From Cellulomonas sp. Leaf395 (lineage in GTDB: Bacteria > Actinomycetota > Actinomycetes > Actinomycetales > Cellulomonadaceae), in assembly GCF_001424125.1 (NCBI RefSeq), contig NZ_LMQI01000002.1, positions 248,001 to 312,000 on the forward strand: 64,000 nucleotides of DNA, in the 5' to 3' direction. The stretch's first letter is position 1, and each line of letters begins with the position of its first letter. The notes below the pieces were generated by a model. The model saw nothing but the letters and a program-made list of their open reading frames with translations. It did no database searches and was not told the origin of the DNA. The position numbers and the translations under genes are program-made. Positions 1 to 9,442 of this stretch are shown piece after piece.

Positions 1-376
1 CGGCCCGCAGAGCACGGGCCGACGCGTCCGGGTCGACCGGCAGCAGGAGCACGGTCCCCTCGGGGGTGTTCGACGCGTCGACACCGGCCGCAGCCATGAC
101 CAGCCCGAGCCGGTTCTCGACGATCCGGGTCACCCCCGACGCATGCTCGCGGGTGGCGACGACGCGGACGGTCTCGTCGGTGATCGCCTGCTCGCGGTCG
201 TCGGCGGAGACCACCCGGCCCTCGGCCTTGGAGACGACCTTGCTGGTCAGGACGAGGACGTCACCGTCGATCAGCGAGTCGTCGCGGAGCAGCTCGGTGA
301 GCAGCTCCACGAGGTCGTCGCCGGGCGCGATCTCGGGCAGCCCGTCGGGTGCCCAGACCTCCAGGCGCGTGCTCAT
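1..376 (-). CDS. cofE: Coenzyme F420-0:L-glutamate ligase, partial (runs off the left edge)
   Basis: The first 125 residues are present; the rest lies beyond base 1. CofE/FbiB-type ligases add gamma-linked glutamates to F420-0 in F420 maturation. The N-terminal part fits the family: a WAPDGLPEI start, then [12 protein letters not shown], the GTP/metal-site signature of this family, then an [17 protein letters not shown] stretch. The ATG at 376 overlaps the stop of the upstream F420-dependent oxidoreductase by four bases (ATGA), so the two are translationally coupled and a cofactor-synthesis gene follows a cofactor-using gene. The remainder is not visible, so a C-terminal FbiB-like domain cannot be judged. 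Confidence 0.88.
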   Translation of the reverse strand, partial: MSTRLEVWAPDGLPEIAPGDDLVELLTELLRDDSLIDGDVLVLTSKVVSKAEGRVVSADDREQAITDETVRVVATREHASGVTRIVENRLGLVMAAAGVDASNTPEGTVLLLPVDPDASARALRA

Positions 377-1389
377 CGCACGAGCTTGGGCAGCACGTCC
401 GCCCCGAACGTCTCGATCCACTCGCGCTGGTTGCGCCCGACGTTGTGCAGGTAGATCCGGTCGAACCCGAGGTCGACGTACTTCTGGATCTCGGCGCGGT
501 GCTTGTCGGGGTCCGCGGAGATGACCATCCGGCCCTCGAAGTCCTCAGGGCGCACCAGCTTGGCCATCTGCTCGAAGTCGAACGGCGAGCGGATGTCGGC
601 CTTCGGGAACTTCATGCCGCCGTTGGGCCACTCGTGCATCGCGTGCGCCAGGGCCAGCTCGTCGGTCTCCGCCCAGGACAGGTGCAGCTGCAGGACCTTC
701 GGCATCGCGTCCGGATCCTTGCCGGCCTCGCGGGCGCCCTCGTCGAACTTGCCGAACAGCCCGGAGATCTTCTCCAGCGGCGCCCCGACGGTGATGAGCC
801 CGTCGGCCAGGCGGCCCGCGCGCTTGGCGGTGACCGGGCCGGCCGTCGCGACGAGGATCTCGGGCGCGACCTCGGGCATCGTCCACAGGCGCGTCGACTC
901 CACCTTGTAGAACTGCCCGGCGTGCTTGACGTCCTTGCCCGCGATCGACGCAGTGAACAACTTCTTGATGATCTCGATGGCCTCGAACATGCGGTTGATC
1001 CGCTCGGGCGCCTCGGGCCAGTAGTTCGCGACGATGTGCTCGTTGAGCGCCTCTCCGGAGCCGAGTCCCAGCCAGTGCCGTCCGGGGTACATCGCGGCCA
1101 GCGTGGCGGACGCCTGCGCGACCATCGCGGGGTGCCAGCGGAACGTCGGCGCGGTCACCCCGGGGCCGATGTCACCGGTGGTCCGCTCGCCGAGCGCGGT
1201 CAGCACGTTCCAGACGAACGCCGCCTGCCCCTGCGCCGGGACCCACGGCTGGTAGTGGTCGGCCGCCATCACGCCGGAGAACCCGTGGGCCTCCGCGTGG
1301 ACGGACAGCGCGACCGCCTCGGTCGGGTGGAACTGCTCGAGCATCGCCGCGTACCCGACCGTGAGGCCGTCCGCCGTGACCGTTGCCAT
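373..1389 (-). CDS. F420-dependent LLM-class oxidoreductase (glucose-6-phosphate dehydrogenase-like family)
   Basis: 338 residues with the luciferase-like (beta/alpha)8 fold. The family uses reduced or oxidised coenzyme F420 as hydride carrier. Recognisable stretches are [14 protein letters not shown] at the start, [14 protein letters not shown] around residue 43, and [11 protein letters not shown] around 107, which resemble mycobacterial Fgd1 and its paralogues (the F420_G6P family). The substrate need not be glucose-6-phosphate. The ATG at 1389 is preceded by AGGAG seven bases upstream. It is coupled by ATGA overlap to cofE. The family is clear; the substrate is not. Confidence 0.88.
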   Translation of the reverse strand: MATVTADGLTVGYAAMLEQFHPTEAVALSVHAEAHGFSGVMAADHYQPWVPAQGQAAFVWNVLTALGERTTGDIGPGVTAPTFRWHPAMVAQASATLAAMYPGRHWLGLGSGEALNEHIVANYWPEAPERINRMFEAIEIIKKLFTASIAGKDVKHAGQFYKVESTRLWTMPEVAPEILVATAGPVTAKRAGRLADGLITVGAPLEKISGLFGKFDEGAREAGKDPDAMPKVLQLHLSWAETDELALAHAMHEWPNGGMKFPKADIRSPFDFEQMAKLVRPEDFEGRMVISADPDKHRAEIQKYVDLGFDRIYLHNVGRNQREWIETFGADVLPKLVR

Positions 1390-1443
1390 CTAGTGACTCC
1401 TGTGAGCGCGGGGTCCGCGGTGCTCCGCGAGGTCGTCCCCGAA

Positions 1444-2790
1444 TCACCCTAACCGCGGGACCAGGCCGGATGATCCCCCGCCGCTGGGCGGCAGAGGTGG
1501 CAGCTCCGGGAGGGCGGGCCGGTACAGCCACGACTCGACCAGGAGCACGAGCGACGTACCGGCCACCTCGGACGCGCACGCGACGAACTGCTCGGTGCTG
1601 ACCGTCCCGTGCCGGTACCGCGCGGTCCACGTCCGCAGGATCTCGAAGAACACGTCGTCCCCGACCGTCAGCCGCAGGGCGTGCAGGGTGAGGGCACCGC
1701 GCTTGTAGAGCCGGTCGTCGAACATCGCCGCCGCGCCGGGATCTCCGATGAGCAGGTCCTGGGGCAGCAGGGACAGGCGTGCGCGCACCGAGCGCGCCAT
1801 ACGGTGGGCCGTCCAGCCGCCGGACCGTTCCGACCACAACCACTCGGCGTAGCAGGCGAAGCCTTCGTGCAGCCAGATGTCTCGCCACCGCCCGACGGTC
1901 AGGCTGTTGCCGAACCACTGGTGCGCGAGCTCGTGGGCCACCAGCCGCTCGGACCCGCGCCGCCCGTCCATGTGGTTGGCACCGAACACGGACAGGCCCT
2001 GGGCCTCCAGCGGGATCTCGAGGACGTCGTCGGTGACCACGACCGTGTACCCGGCGGCGAACGGGTACGGCCCGAACCGCTCCTCGAAGAGCGCGATCAT
2101 CTCGGGCTGCCGCCCCAGGTCGTACAGCGCGGCCGTCTCCAGCCGGGGCGGCACCAACGCCTCGGTCCCGCTCCCGGTCGCGAGCCGCTCGTAGCGCCCG
2201 ATCTGCAGCGTCGCGAGGTACGGCGCCATCGGCTCGGGCTGGTCGTACACCCATCGGACGCGCCCGGCGCGCGGCGTGCGCGAGATCAGGCGTCCGTTGG
2301 TGATCACCTCGTAGCCGGCCTCCGCGGTGACGGTGACGCCGAAGGTCGCCTTGTCCGCCGGGCTGTCGTGGCACGGAAACCACGTGGGCGCGCCGTCGGG
2401 CTGGCCGGCCACGATGAGCCCGTCCTCCAGCTCCTCCCAGCCGACCTCACCCCACGGTCCGCGTGCGGGCCCCGGCTGCCCGCCGTAGCGGACCTCGACG
2501 AGCAGGCTGGTGCCCGCGAGGACCTCCCGGCCGAGCCGGACGGTGAGCCGACCGTCGTGGAGCGCCCATCGCTCGGGGCGCTTCCCGCCCACCAGCACCT
2601 GCCTGACCCGCAGGCCGCGCAGGTCCAGCGAGAACCGGTCCAGCGTGCGGGACGCCTGGGCGTGGACCACGGCGCGGGCGTCGAGGCGGTTCGTCGCCAC
2701 CCGGTAGTCGAGCTCGAGCTCGTACCGGTCCACGGAGAGGCCGCCCTCCGGGCGACCGGGGAGGTAGGGGTCCTCCGGCGGGTGAGTCAC
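1444..2790 (-). CDS. M1 family zinc metallopeptidase
   Basis: 448 residues, short for M1 (PepN here has 864): an N-terminal beta-sheet domain plus the catalytic domain, without the long helical C-terminal domain. The zinc motif HELAHQWFG lies near residue 285, followed by the third ligand in WLHEGFACYAEW. No signal peptide is seen, so it is probably cytoplasmic. Its ATG at 2790 overlaps the stop of the Pls-like synthetase upstream (ATGA), so the two are made together. That suggests a role in processing the synthetase product or its precursors, which is inference. Known M1 enzymes of this short type remove N-terminal residues from peptides. Confidence 0.9.
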   Translation of the reverse strand: MTHPPEDPYLPGRPEGGLSVDRYELELDYRVATNRLDARAVVHAQASRTLDRFSLDLRGLRVRQVLVGGKRPERWALHDGRLTVRLGREVLAGTSLLVEVRYGGQPGPARGPWGEVGWEELEDGLIVAGQPDGAPTWFPCHDSPADKATFGVTVTAEAGYEVITNGRLISRTPRAGRVRWVYDQPEPMAPYLATLQIGRYERLATGSGTEALVPPRLETAALYDLGRQPEMIALFEERFGPYPFAAGYTVVVTDDVLEIPLEAQGLSVFGANHMDGRRGSERLVAHELAHQWFGNSLTVGRWRDIWLHEGFACYAEWLWSERSGGWTAHRMARSVRARLSLLPQDLLIGDPGAAAMFDDRLYKRGALTLHALRLTVGDDVFFEILRTWTARYRHGTVSTEQFVACASEVAGTSLVLLVESWLYRPALPELPPLPPSGGGSSGLVPRLG

Positions 2791-5700
2791 GCCGGGGACA
2801 CCGGGTTGCCCGTCCAGCGGGACCCGGCGGGGATGGTGTCGCCGCGCAGCACGAGCGACGCCGGCCCGACGCGGGCGCCGTCGTCGAGGCTCGCCGCGGG
2901 CAGCACCACGCCGTGCGGGCCCAGGCTCGCGCCCCGTCCGAGCTCCACCGTGTCCATGCTCATGACCCGATCATGGAACAAGTGTGTCTGCAGCACGCAG
3001 CCGCGGTTCACGGTGGACGCGTCACCGAGCGTCACGAGGTCGGCCTCGGGCAGCCAGTAGGTCTCGCACCAGACCCCGCGGCCGATGCGGGCGCCGAGCG
3101 TCCGCAGCCACACGGTGAGGGCGGGCGAGCCGACGGTGGCAGGTCCCAGCCACGGCACGGCGACGACCTCGAGGAACGTGTCGGCCAGCTCGTTGCGCCA
3201 GATGAACGAGCTCCACAGGGGGTGGTCGCCGGGACGGAGCCTGCCGACGAGCAGCCACTTCGCCGCCGTCGCGAGGGCGCACGCGACGCCCGCCGCCGCC
3301 AGCACGACCAGCGGGGAGAGCGCCGCGGCGGCCCCCAGACCCCACCTGTCGAGCGCCGCCTGCAGGACCAGGAGCACCGCCACGCCGATCCCGAAGGTGC
3401 AGATCACCGGCAGGATCCGGCACAGCTCGACGAGCGCGCGAGCGACCCGCAGCCGGGTCGGGGGTGCGAACGTGCGGGCGTCGTCGGACTCGCCCGCCAC
3501 CCGGCGCAGCTTCACCGGCGGCGACCCGAGCCAGCTGGTGCCGGCGCGAGCGTCCTCGGGCGTCGCCGAGAGCACGGCGACCAGACCGCGCTTCGGCACC
3601 GTGCGGCCGGGCGCGATCATCCCCGAGTTGCCGAGGAACGCGCGCTTGCCCACCTTGCTGCGCTCCACCCGGAGCCAGCCGTGCCCGAGCTCGTAGGAGC
3701 CGATCAGGGTGTCGTCGGCGAGGAACGCCCCATCGCCGACAGTGGTGAGGGTGGGAAGCATCAGCGCGGTCGACGCTTCGACGTCCTTGCCGATGTCCGC
3801 CCCGAGCGCCCGCAGCCAGACCGGGGTCGCCATGCTCGAGTAGAGCGGGAACAGGGTGGTGCGCGCGTCGTCCATGAGCCGCAGCGTCGCCCACACCTGC
3901 CAGCCGGCCCGGCTGCGCACCGCGTGGTACCCCTCGCGGAAGCCGAGCCCGAGCAGCCGCACGGCCACGAGCGTGACCACCGCGAGCACCACGACCATCG
4001 TGAGGGCGCCGAGCGGGACGGCACGCAGGGCGTCGAGTGCTGCCTCGGACCAGGTCGTCGCGTCTCGGAGCCCGACCCCGACCACCAGCAGCCCGCACAC
4101 GGCGGCGACCACCGGAAGCGCAGCCAGCGCCGCGGCCGTCGCGCCGTACGCGGCCACCCAGCGGCCGCCGCGCGGAGCCTTGTCGCGCGGCCAGTGCCGG
4201 CGCGACGGCCCGTCGAACACGGCTGGTGACCCCACCCAGAGCTCGCCCGGCGGCACGGAGTCGAGGACGGCGGACCCGGGCGCGACCTCGGCCCAGGCCC
4301 CGACGCGGGTGCCGGGCGCGAGCGTGCTGCGCGTCCCGACGGTCGCGCGCTTGTCGATCCGCACCCGGCCCACCCGCAGCACGTCCCCGTCCAGCCAGTG
4401 CCCGCGCAGATCGACCTCGGGCTCGACCGCGCACCCGTTGCCGAGCGTGAGCAGCCCCGTGACCGGGGGCAGGGCGTGCAGGTCGACGTCACGGCCGATC
4501 GTCGCGCCCAGCGCACGCGCGTACTGCGCGGTCCAGGGCGCGCAGGACAGGTTCTCGGCACCCGCCGCGGCGGCCCACGACTCGGTGAACCAGAGCCTCA
4601 GGTGCACGGAGCCGCCGCGCGGATACCGTCCGGGCAGGAGGCCGCGCAGCAGGGTCCGCGCGACGACCACCGTCGTGCCCATGCGTCCCAGCGGGCTGAT
4701 GAGCACCAGCCACCCGGCGGCCACCCACCACCAGACCCCGGGCACGACGGGCACCCAGGGGGCACCGGTCGTCGCGACGAGCACCGCGTCGGCCGCGAGC
4801 AGCCACGTCAGCCACCGCAGGCCGACCAGCGCGGCGAGCGGGATGCCGAGCAGGGTCTGCGCCAGCTGCGCCCGGACCGGCGTGGGCGCGACGACCCGCG
4901 CCTCGGCCACGACGGTCGGCTCGAACTCGTCGAGCCGGCGGGCCAGGTCACCGATCCGCGGGTACTCGTAGACGTCCGCGACGGTGACGGTCGGGAACCG
5001 AGCCCGCAGCGCGCTCACCAGCTGCGCCGCGACCAGGCTCCCGCCGCCTGACGCGAAGAAGTCGTCGCGCGGACCGGCCACCGCGACCCCGAGCGCGGCC
5101 GTCCACCGCTGCGCCACCCACTCCCCCGTCGGGGTCAGACCGACGGCAGGCCCGTGGGTGGCCTCCTGGTCGGCGCGTCCGAGCGGCCACGGCAGGGCGT
5201 CCCGGTCGACCTTCCCGGACCCCCGGGTAGGGATGGAGGCCACGGGAGCGAGGAGCGGCACCAGCGCGGCGGGGAGCGTGCCGGTCAGGCGGTGGCGGGC
5301 GTCGGCGAGGTCCAGCTCGACGCCGGGATCGGGCACCAGGTAGCCGACGAGCACCGACGTGCCCGCCGGGGTGCGCCGCACGGCCGCCGCGGCTCCCGCG
5401 ACCCCCGGCAGCGCGAGCAGCGCGGAGTCGACCTCGCCCAGCTCGATCCGTCGGCCGCCCACCTTGACCTGGTCGTCGGCCCGCCCGACGAAGACCAGTC
5501 CCTCGGGCTCGTACCGCACGAGGTCGCCGCTGCGGTACGCCCGCTCCCACCCGAGCCCCTCGACGGGCGCGTACTTCTCGGCGTCCTTGACCGGGTCGAG
5601 GTACCGCGCGAGGCCGACACCGCCGATGATCAGCTCGCCGAGGCCGCCCTCCTCCACCGGGAGCCCGTCGGGCGCCACGACCGCGAGGTCCCACCCGTCG

Positions 5701-6632
5701 AGCGCGTGCCCGATCCGCACGGGACCGTCGCCGGTCAGCAGCGCGGCGCACGCGACGACGGTCGCCTCCGTGGGGCCGTACGTGTTCCAGACCTCACGCC
5801 CGTCCCCCACCAGCCGCGCGACGAGCTCGGGCGGGCAGGCCTCGCCGCCGAAGATGAGCAGCCGGACGCCGGCCAGCTCCTCGGCGCGCCACAGCCCGGC
5901 GAGCGTCGGGACGGTCGAGATGACGGTGATGCCCTGCGCGACCAGCCAGGGACCGAGGTCCATGCCCGTCCGCACCAGCGCGCGCGGCGCCGGGACGAGG
6001 CAGGCGCCGTGCCCCCACGCGAGCCACATCTCCTCGCAGCTGGCGTCGAAGGCCACGGAGAGGCCGGCCAGGACCCGGTCGCCCGGTCCGAGCGGGGCGT
6101 GCTGGAGGAACAGGCGGGCTTCGGCGTCGACGAACGCGGCGGCCGACCGGTGCGTGACCGCGACGCCCTTGGGCGCGCCCGTGGAGCCCGACGTGAAGAT
6201 GATCCAGGCGTCGTCGTCGAGCGTCGGGCGACGCGGCTCCGCGGTGCGCGCCAGCCCGGCGAGGTCGCCCTCGGTCAGCACCCGGGCCACGCCGGCCTCG
6301 CGGAACACGGTCTGCGCGCGCTCGTCGGGGTCGTCCACGTCCACGGGCACGTAGGACGCACCGGCGGCGAGCACCGCGAGGATCGCCGTGTACAGCTCGG
6401 CCGTCCCCGACGGGATCCGGACCCCGACGCGCTGTCCGGACCCGATGCCTGCACCGGCCAGGCCAGCGGCGGCCGCCCGGACCGCCACCAGCAGCTCGCG
6501 GTAGGTCAGGACCGTGCTGCCGTCGTCGATCGCGGGAGCGTCACCGTGCGCCGCGGCGGTGGCCTCGAGGATGTCCACGAGGGTGCGAGGTGCGGGCGCG
6601 AGGGCGGACCGGAGGAATGCCTCGGCCGCCAT
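2787..6632 (-). CDS. Pls/PosA-type non-ribosomal peptide synthetase (A-T-membrane architecture)
   Basis: 1281 residues. Residues 1-485 form an adenylation domain: IIFTSGSTGAPKG at 144-156, YGPTEAT near 285, the YRSGD motif near 367, and the catalytic lysine in GSGKVDRDAL at 474. A carrier domain follows, with the phosphopantetheine serine in FFASGGGS (Ser532). The rest alternates several hydrophobic membrane segments with soluble left-handed beta-helix-like acyltransferase modules. This matches poly-epsilon-lysine synthetase (Pls) and its homologues, which make amino-acid homopolymers without a classical condensation domain. An acidic residue (Glu200) sits in the first substrate-pocket motif; specificity is unknown. 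ATG 6632 is chosen over ATG 6668 because GGGGAGG lies six bases before it. Confidence 0.85.
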   Translation of the reverse strand: MAAEAFLRSALAPAPRTLVDILEATAAAHGDAPAIDDGSTVLTYRELLVAVRAAAAGLAGAGIGSGQRVGVRIPSGTAELYTAILAVLAAGASYVPVDVDDPDERAQTVFREAGVARVLTEGDLAGLARTAEPRRPTLDDDAWIIFTSGSTGAPKGVAVTHRSAAAFVDAEARLFLQHAPLGPGDRVLAGLSVAFDASCEEMWLAWGHGACLVPAPRALVRTGMDLGPWLVAQGITVISTVPTLAGLWRAEELAGVRLLIFGGEACPPELVARLVGDGREVWNTYGPTEATVVACAALLTGDGPVRIGHALDGWDLAVVAPDGLPVEEGGLGELIIGGVGLARYLDPVKDAEKYAPVEGLGWERAYRSGDLVRYEPEGLVFVGRADDQVKVGGRRIELGEVDSALLALPGVAGAAAAVRRTPAGTSVLVGYLVPDPGVELDLADARHRLTGTLPAALVPLLAPVASIPTRGSGKVDRDALPWPLGRADQEATHGPAVGLTPTGEWVAQRWTAALGVAVAGPRDDFFASGGGSLVAAQLVSALRARFPTVTVADVYEYPRIGDLARRLDEFEPTVVAEARVVAPTPVRAQLAQTLLGIPLAALVGLRWLTWLLAADAVLVATTGAPWVPVVPGVWWWVAAGWLVLISPLGRMGTTVVVARTLLRGLLPGRYPRGGSVHLRLWFTESWAAAAGAENLSCAPWTAQYARALGATIGRDVDLHALPPVTGLLTLGNGCAVEPEVDLRGHWLDGDVLRVGRVRIDKRATVGTRSTLAPGTRVGAWAEVAPGSAVLDSVPPGELWVGSPAVFDGPSRRHWPRDKAPRGGRWVAAYGATAAALAALPVVAAVCGLLVVGVGLRDATTWSEAALDALRAVPLGALTMVVVLAVVTLVAVRLLGLGFREGYHAVRSRAGWQVWATLRLMDDARTTLFPLYSSMATPVWLRALGADIGKDVEASTALMLPTLTTVGDGAFLADDTLIGSYELGHGWLRVERSKVGKRAFLGNSGMIAPGRTVPKRGLVAVLSATPEDARAGTSWLGSPPVKLRRVAGESDDARTFAPPTRLRVARALVELCRILPVICTFGIGVAVLLVLQAALDRWGLGAAAALSPLVVLAAAGVACALATAAKWLLVGRLRPGDHPLWSSFIWRNELADTFLEVVAVPWLGPATVGSPALTVWLRTLGARIGRGVWCETYWLPEADLVTLGDASTVNRGCVLQTHLFHDRVMSMDTVELGRGASLGPHGVVLPAASLDDGARVGPASLVLRGDTIPAGSRWTGNPVSPA

Positions 6633-6804
6633 CGCCAGCCTCCCCGTCCGCTCGTGTTCCCCGATCATGCGCTCACGACCCGGCGACTGGCGATCCTTGC
6701 ACCCGGCGCCGGGGAGACCGTGCCACGTCCATCCCCGTTCACCGAGTGTTCGCCTGATCGTCGACGGAGCCTCCACGCCCGCCGATCTGGGAAGATGTCG
6801 ACCC

Positions 6805-9441
6805 ATGAGCTCTGAGTCCCCCACTGCGTCCGTCCCGCCTGCTGCACCCCTGACCACCACGGGCACGCGGCAGGTACCGGACCGGGTCTCCCTCGACGGT
6901 GTCGAGACCCGCTGGGACGAGGCGTGGACCGCGCAGGACCTGTACGCCTTCGACCGCACCGCGACCCGTGAGCAGATCTACTCGATCGACACGCCGCCCC
7001 CGACGGTGTCCGGCTCGCTGCACGTCGGCCACGTGTTCTCGTACACGCACACCGACGTCGTCGCCCGGTTCCAGCGCATGCGCGGCCGCGAGGTCTTCTA
7101 CCCGATGGGCTGGGACGACAACGGCCTGCCCACCGAGCGCCGCGTGCAGAACTACTACGGCGTGCGGTGCGACCCGTCCCTGCCGTACGACGCCGACTTC
7201 ACGCCCCCGTTCGAGGGCGGCGAGGGCAAGTCGGGTCCGCAGGTGCCGGTCAGCCGGAGGAACTTCGTCGAGCTGTGCGAGCGCCTGACGATCGAGGACG
7301 AGCGGCTGTTCGAGGCCCTCTGGCGTCGGCTCGGCCTCTCGGTGGACTGGTCGCGGACCTACCAGACCGTCTCCGCGGAGTCCCGTGCCGTCGCGCAGCA
7401 GGCGTTCCTGCGCAACCTCGCGCGCGGCGAGGCGTACCAGGCCGAGGCGCCCGGGCTGTGGGACGTGACCTTCCAGACGGCGGTCGCCCAGGCCGAGCTC
7501 GAGGCCCGCGACTACCCCGGCGCGTTCCACCGCGTCGCGTTCCACGGTGGGGGTGGTCCGGTGTACATCGAGACGACCCGTCCGGAGCTGCTTCCGGCGT
7601 GCGTGGCGCTCATCGCGCACCCCGACGATGAGCGGTACCAGCACCTGTTCGGCACCACGGTCCGCTCGCCGCTGTTCGACGTCGAGATCCCCGTCCTGGC
7701 GCACACCCTGGCCGAGCCCGACAAGGGCGCCGGCATCGCGATGTGCTGCACGTTCGGTGACCTCACGGACGTGCAGTGGTGGCGCGAGCTCCAGCTGCCG
7801 ACGCGGTCCGTGGTGGGGCGTGACGGCCGCATCCTGCGGGACACGCCCGAGTGGCTGGGCTCCGAGGCGGCCCGCGCCCGCTACGAGGAGCTGGCCGGCA
7901 AGACCACGTTCTCCGCGCGCGAGGCCGTCGTGGCCGGTCTGCGCGAGACGGGTGACCTCGACGGCGAGCCCGTCACGACGCAGCGCAAGGCGAACTTCTA
8001 CGAGAAGGGCGACAAGCCGCTCGAGATCGTCACCAGCCGCCAGTGGTACATCCGCAACGGCGGTCGCGACGATGCCCTGCGCGACGCGCTCCTGGCCCGC
8101 GGAGCGGAGCTGGGGTTCAACCCCGACTTCATGAAGGTCCGCTACGAGAACTGGGTCAGCGGCCTGAACGGCGACTGGCTGGTGTCGCGCCAGAGGTTCT
8201 TCGGCGTGCCGTTCCCGGTCTGGTACCCGCTCGACGAGTCGGGCGAGCCGCAGCACGACAAGCCGCTGCTGCCGACCGAGGACCAGCTCCCCATCGACCC
8301 GTCGTCCGACGTGCCCGAGGGCTACACCGCCGACCAGCGGGGGGTGCCGGGCGGGTTCGCCGCGGACCCGGACATCATGGATACCTGGGCCACGAGCTCG
8401 CTGACGCCGCAGATCGTCGGCGGCTGGCGCACGGACCCCGACCTCTTCAGCCGGGTCTTCCCGATGGACCTGCGCCCCCAGGGCCAGGACATCATCCGCA
8501 CGTGGCTGTTCTCCACGGTGGTCCGCTCGCACCTGGAGCACGGCTCCCTGCCGTGGTCGTCGGCGGCGATCAGCGGCTGGATCCTCGACCCCGACCGCAA
8601 GAAGATGTCGAAGTCCAAGGGCAACGTGGTCACCCCCATGAGCCTGCTCGAGGAGCACGGGTCCGACGCGGTCCGGTACTGGGCCGCCTCGGCACGCCTC
8701 GGCACGGACGCTGCCTTCGAGATCGGGCAGATGAAGATCGGCCGCCGCCTGGCCATCAAGGTGCTCAACGCCTCGAAGTTCGCGCTGTCGTTCGGCGCCG
8801 CCGACGAGCCGCTCTCGCTCGACCCGGCGTTGGTGACCTCCGAGATCGACCGCGCGATGCTGGCCGGCCTGGCGGACGTCGTCGAGAAGGCCACGGCCGC
8901 GCTGGTCGCGTACGACCACACGCGCGCGCTGGAGCTGTCGGAGACGTTCTTCTGGACGTTCTGCGACGACTACCTCGAGCTGGTCAAGGACCGCGCCTAC
9001 GGGGACCCGTCGCCGGAGACCGTCTCGGCACGCGTCGCCCTCGCTGTCGCCCTCGACGTGCTCCTGCGCCTCTTCGCGCCGGTGCTGCCGTTCGCCACGG
9101 AGGAGGTCTGGTCGTGGTGGCGCGAGGGTTCGGTGCACCGCGCGCCGTGGCCGTCTGCCGAGCCGCTGCGCACCGCGGCGGACCCCACGGTCGTCGTGGC
9201 CGCCGGCTCAGCGCTCGCCGCGCTGCGCAAGGTGAAGTCCGAGGCAAAGCTGTCGATGCGCACGGAGATCACCGCGGTCGTCCTGGCCGTCCCTCCCGCG
9301 CTGCGTCCTGGCGTCGACGCGGCGCTGGACGACATCCGAGCCGCGGGCCGGGTCACCGGCACGCTCACCCTGGTGGACGGCGACGGCGAGACCTGTGTCG
9401 CCCGCGACGCCGAGCTGGTGCCCCCCGAGCCGAAGGCCTGA
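6805..9441 (+). CDS. valS: Valine--tRNA ligase
   Basis: 878-residue class I aminoacyl-tRNA synthetase that charges tRNA-Val with an editing step. The HIGH signature appears as HVGH at residues 73-76 after PPPTVSGSL, and the KMSKS loop as KMSKSKGN near 601. The CP1 editing domain lies between (ETTRPELLPACVALIAHPDD). The protein ends soon after the anticodon-binding helical domain and lacks the long C-terminal coiled coil of many bacterial ValS proteins, as in the shorter type. ATG 6805 gives the expected N-terminus; an upstream in-frame extension to 6514 overlaps the divergent synthetase and is rejected. The acyl-CoA ligase starts two bases after its stop. Confidence 0.96.
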   Translation: MSSESPTASVPPAAPLTTTGTRQVPDRVSLDGVETRWDEAWTAQDLYAFDRTATREQIYSIDTPPPTVSGSLHVGHVFSYTHTDVVARFQRMRGREVFYPMGWDDNGLPTERRVQNYYGVRCDPSLPYDADFTPPFEGGEGKSGPQVPVSRRNFVELCERLTIEDERLFEALWRRLGLSVDWSRTYQTVSAESRAVAQQAFLRNLARGEAYQAEAPGLWDVTFQTAVAQAELEARDYPGAFHRVAFHGGGGPVYIETTRPELLPACVALIAHPDDERYQHLFGTTVRSPLFDVEIPVLAHTLAEPDKGAGIAMCCTFGDLTDVQWWRELQLPTRSVVGRDGRILRDTPEWLGSEAARARYEELAGKTTFSAREAVVAGLRETGDLDGEPVTTQRKANFYEKGDKPLEIVTSRQWYIRNGGRDDALRDALLARGAELGFNPDFMKVRYENWVSGLNGDWLVSRQRFFGVPFPVWYPLDESGEPQHDKPLLPTEDQLPIDPSSDVPEGYTADQRGVPGGFAADPDIMDTWATSSLTPQIVGGWRTDPDLFSRVFPMDLRPQGQDIIRTWLFSTVVRSHLEHGSLPWSSAAISGWILDPDRKKMSKSKGNVVTPMSLLEEHGSDAVRYWAASARLGTDAAFEIGQMKIGRRLAIKVLNASKFALSFGAADEPLSLDPALVTSEIDRAMLAGLADVVEKATAALVAYDHTRALELSETFFWTFCDDYLELVKDRAYGDPSPETVSARVALAVALDVLLRLFAPVLPFATEEVWSWWREGSVHRAPWPSAEPLRTAADPTVVVAAGSALAALRKVKSEAKLSMRTEITAVVLAVPPALRPGVDAALDDIRAAGRVTGTLTLVDGDGETCVARDAELVPPEPKA

Positions 9442-9442
9442 C

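Noticed and set aside
2913..4229. Plus-strand open frame of 438 codons opposite the Pls-like gene
   Set aside because: Low-complexity Arg/His/Gln-rich shadow with no family resemblance.
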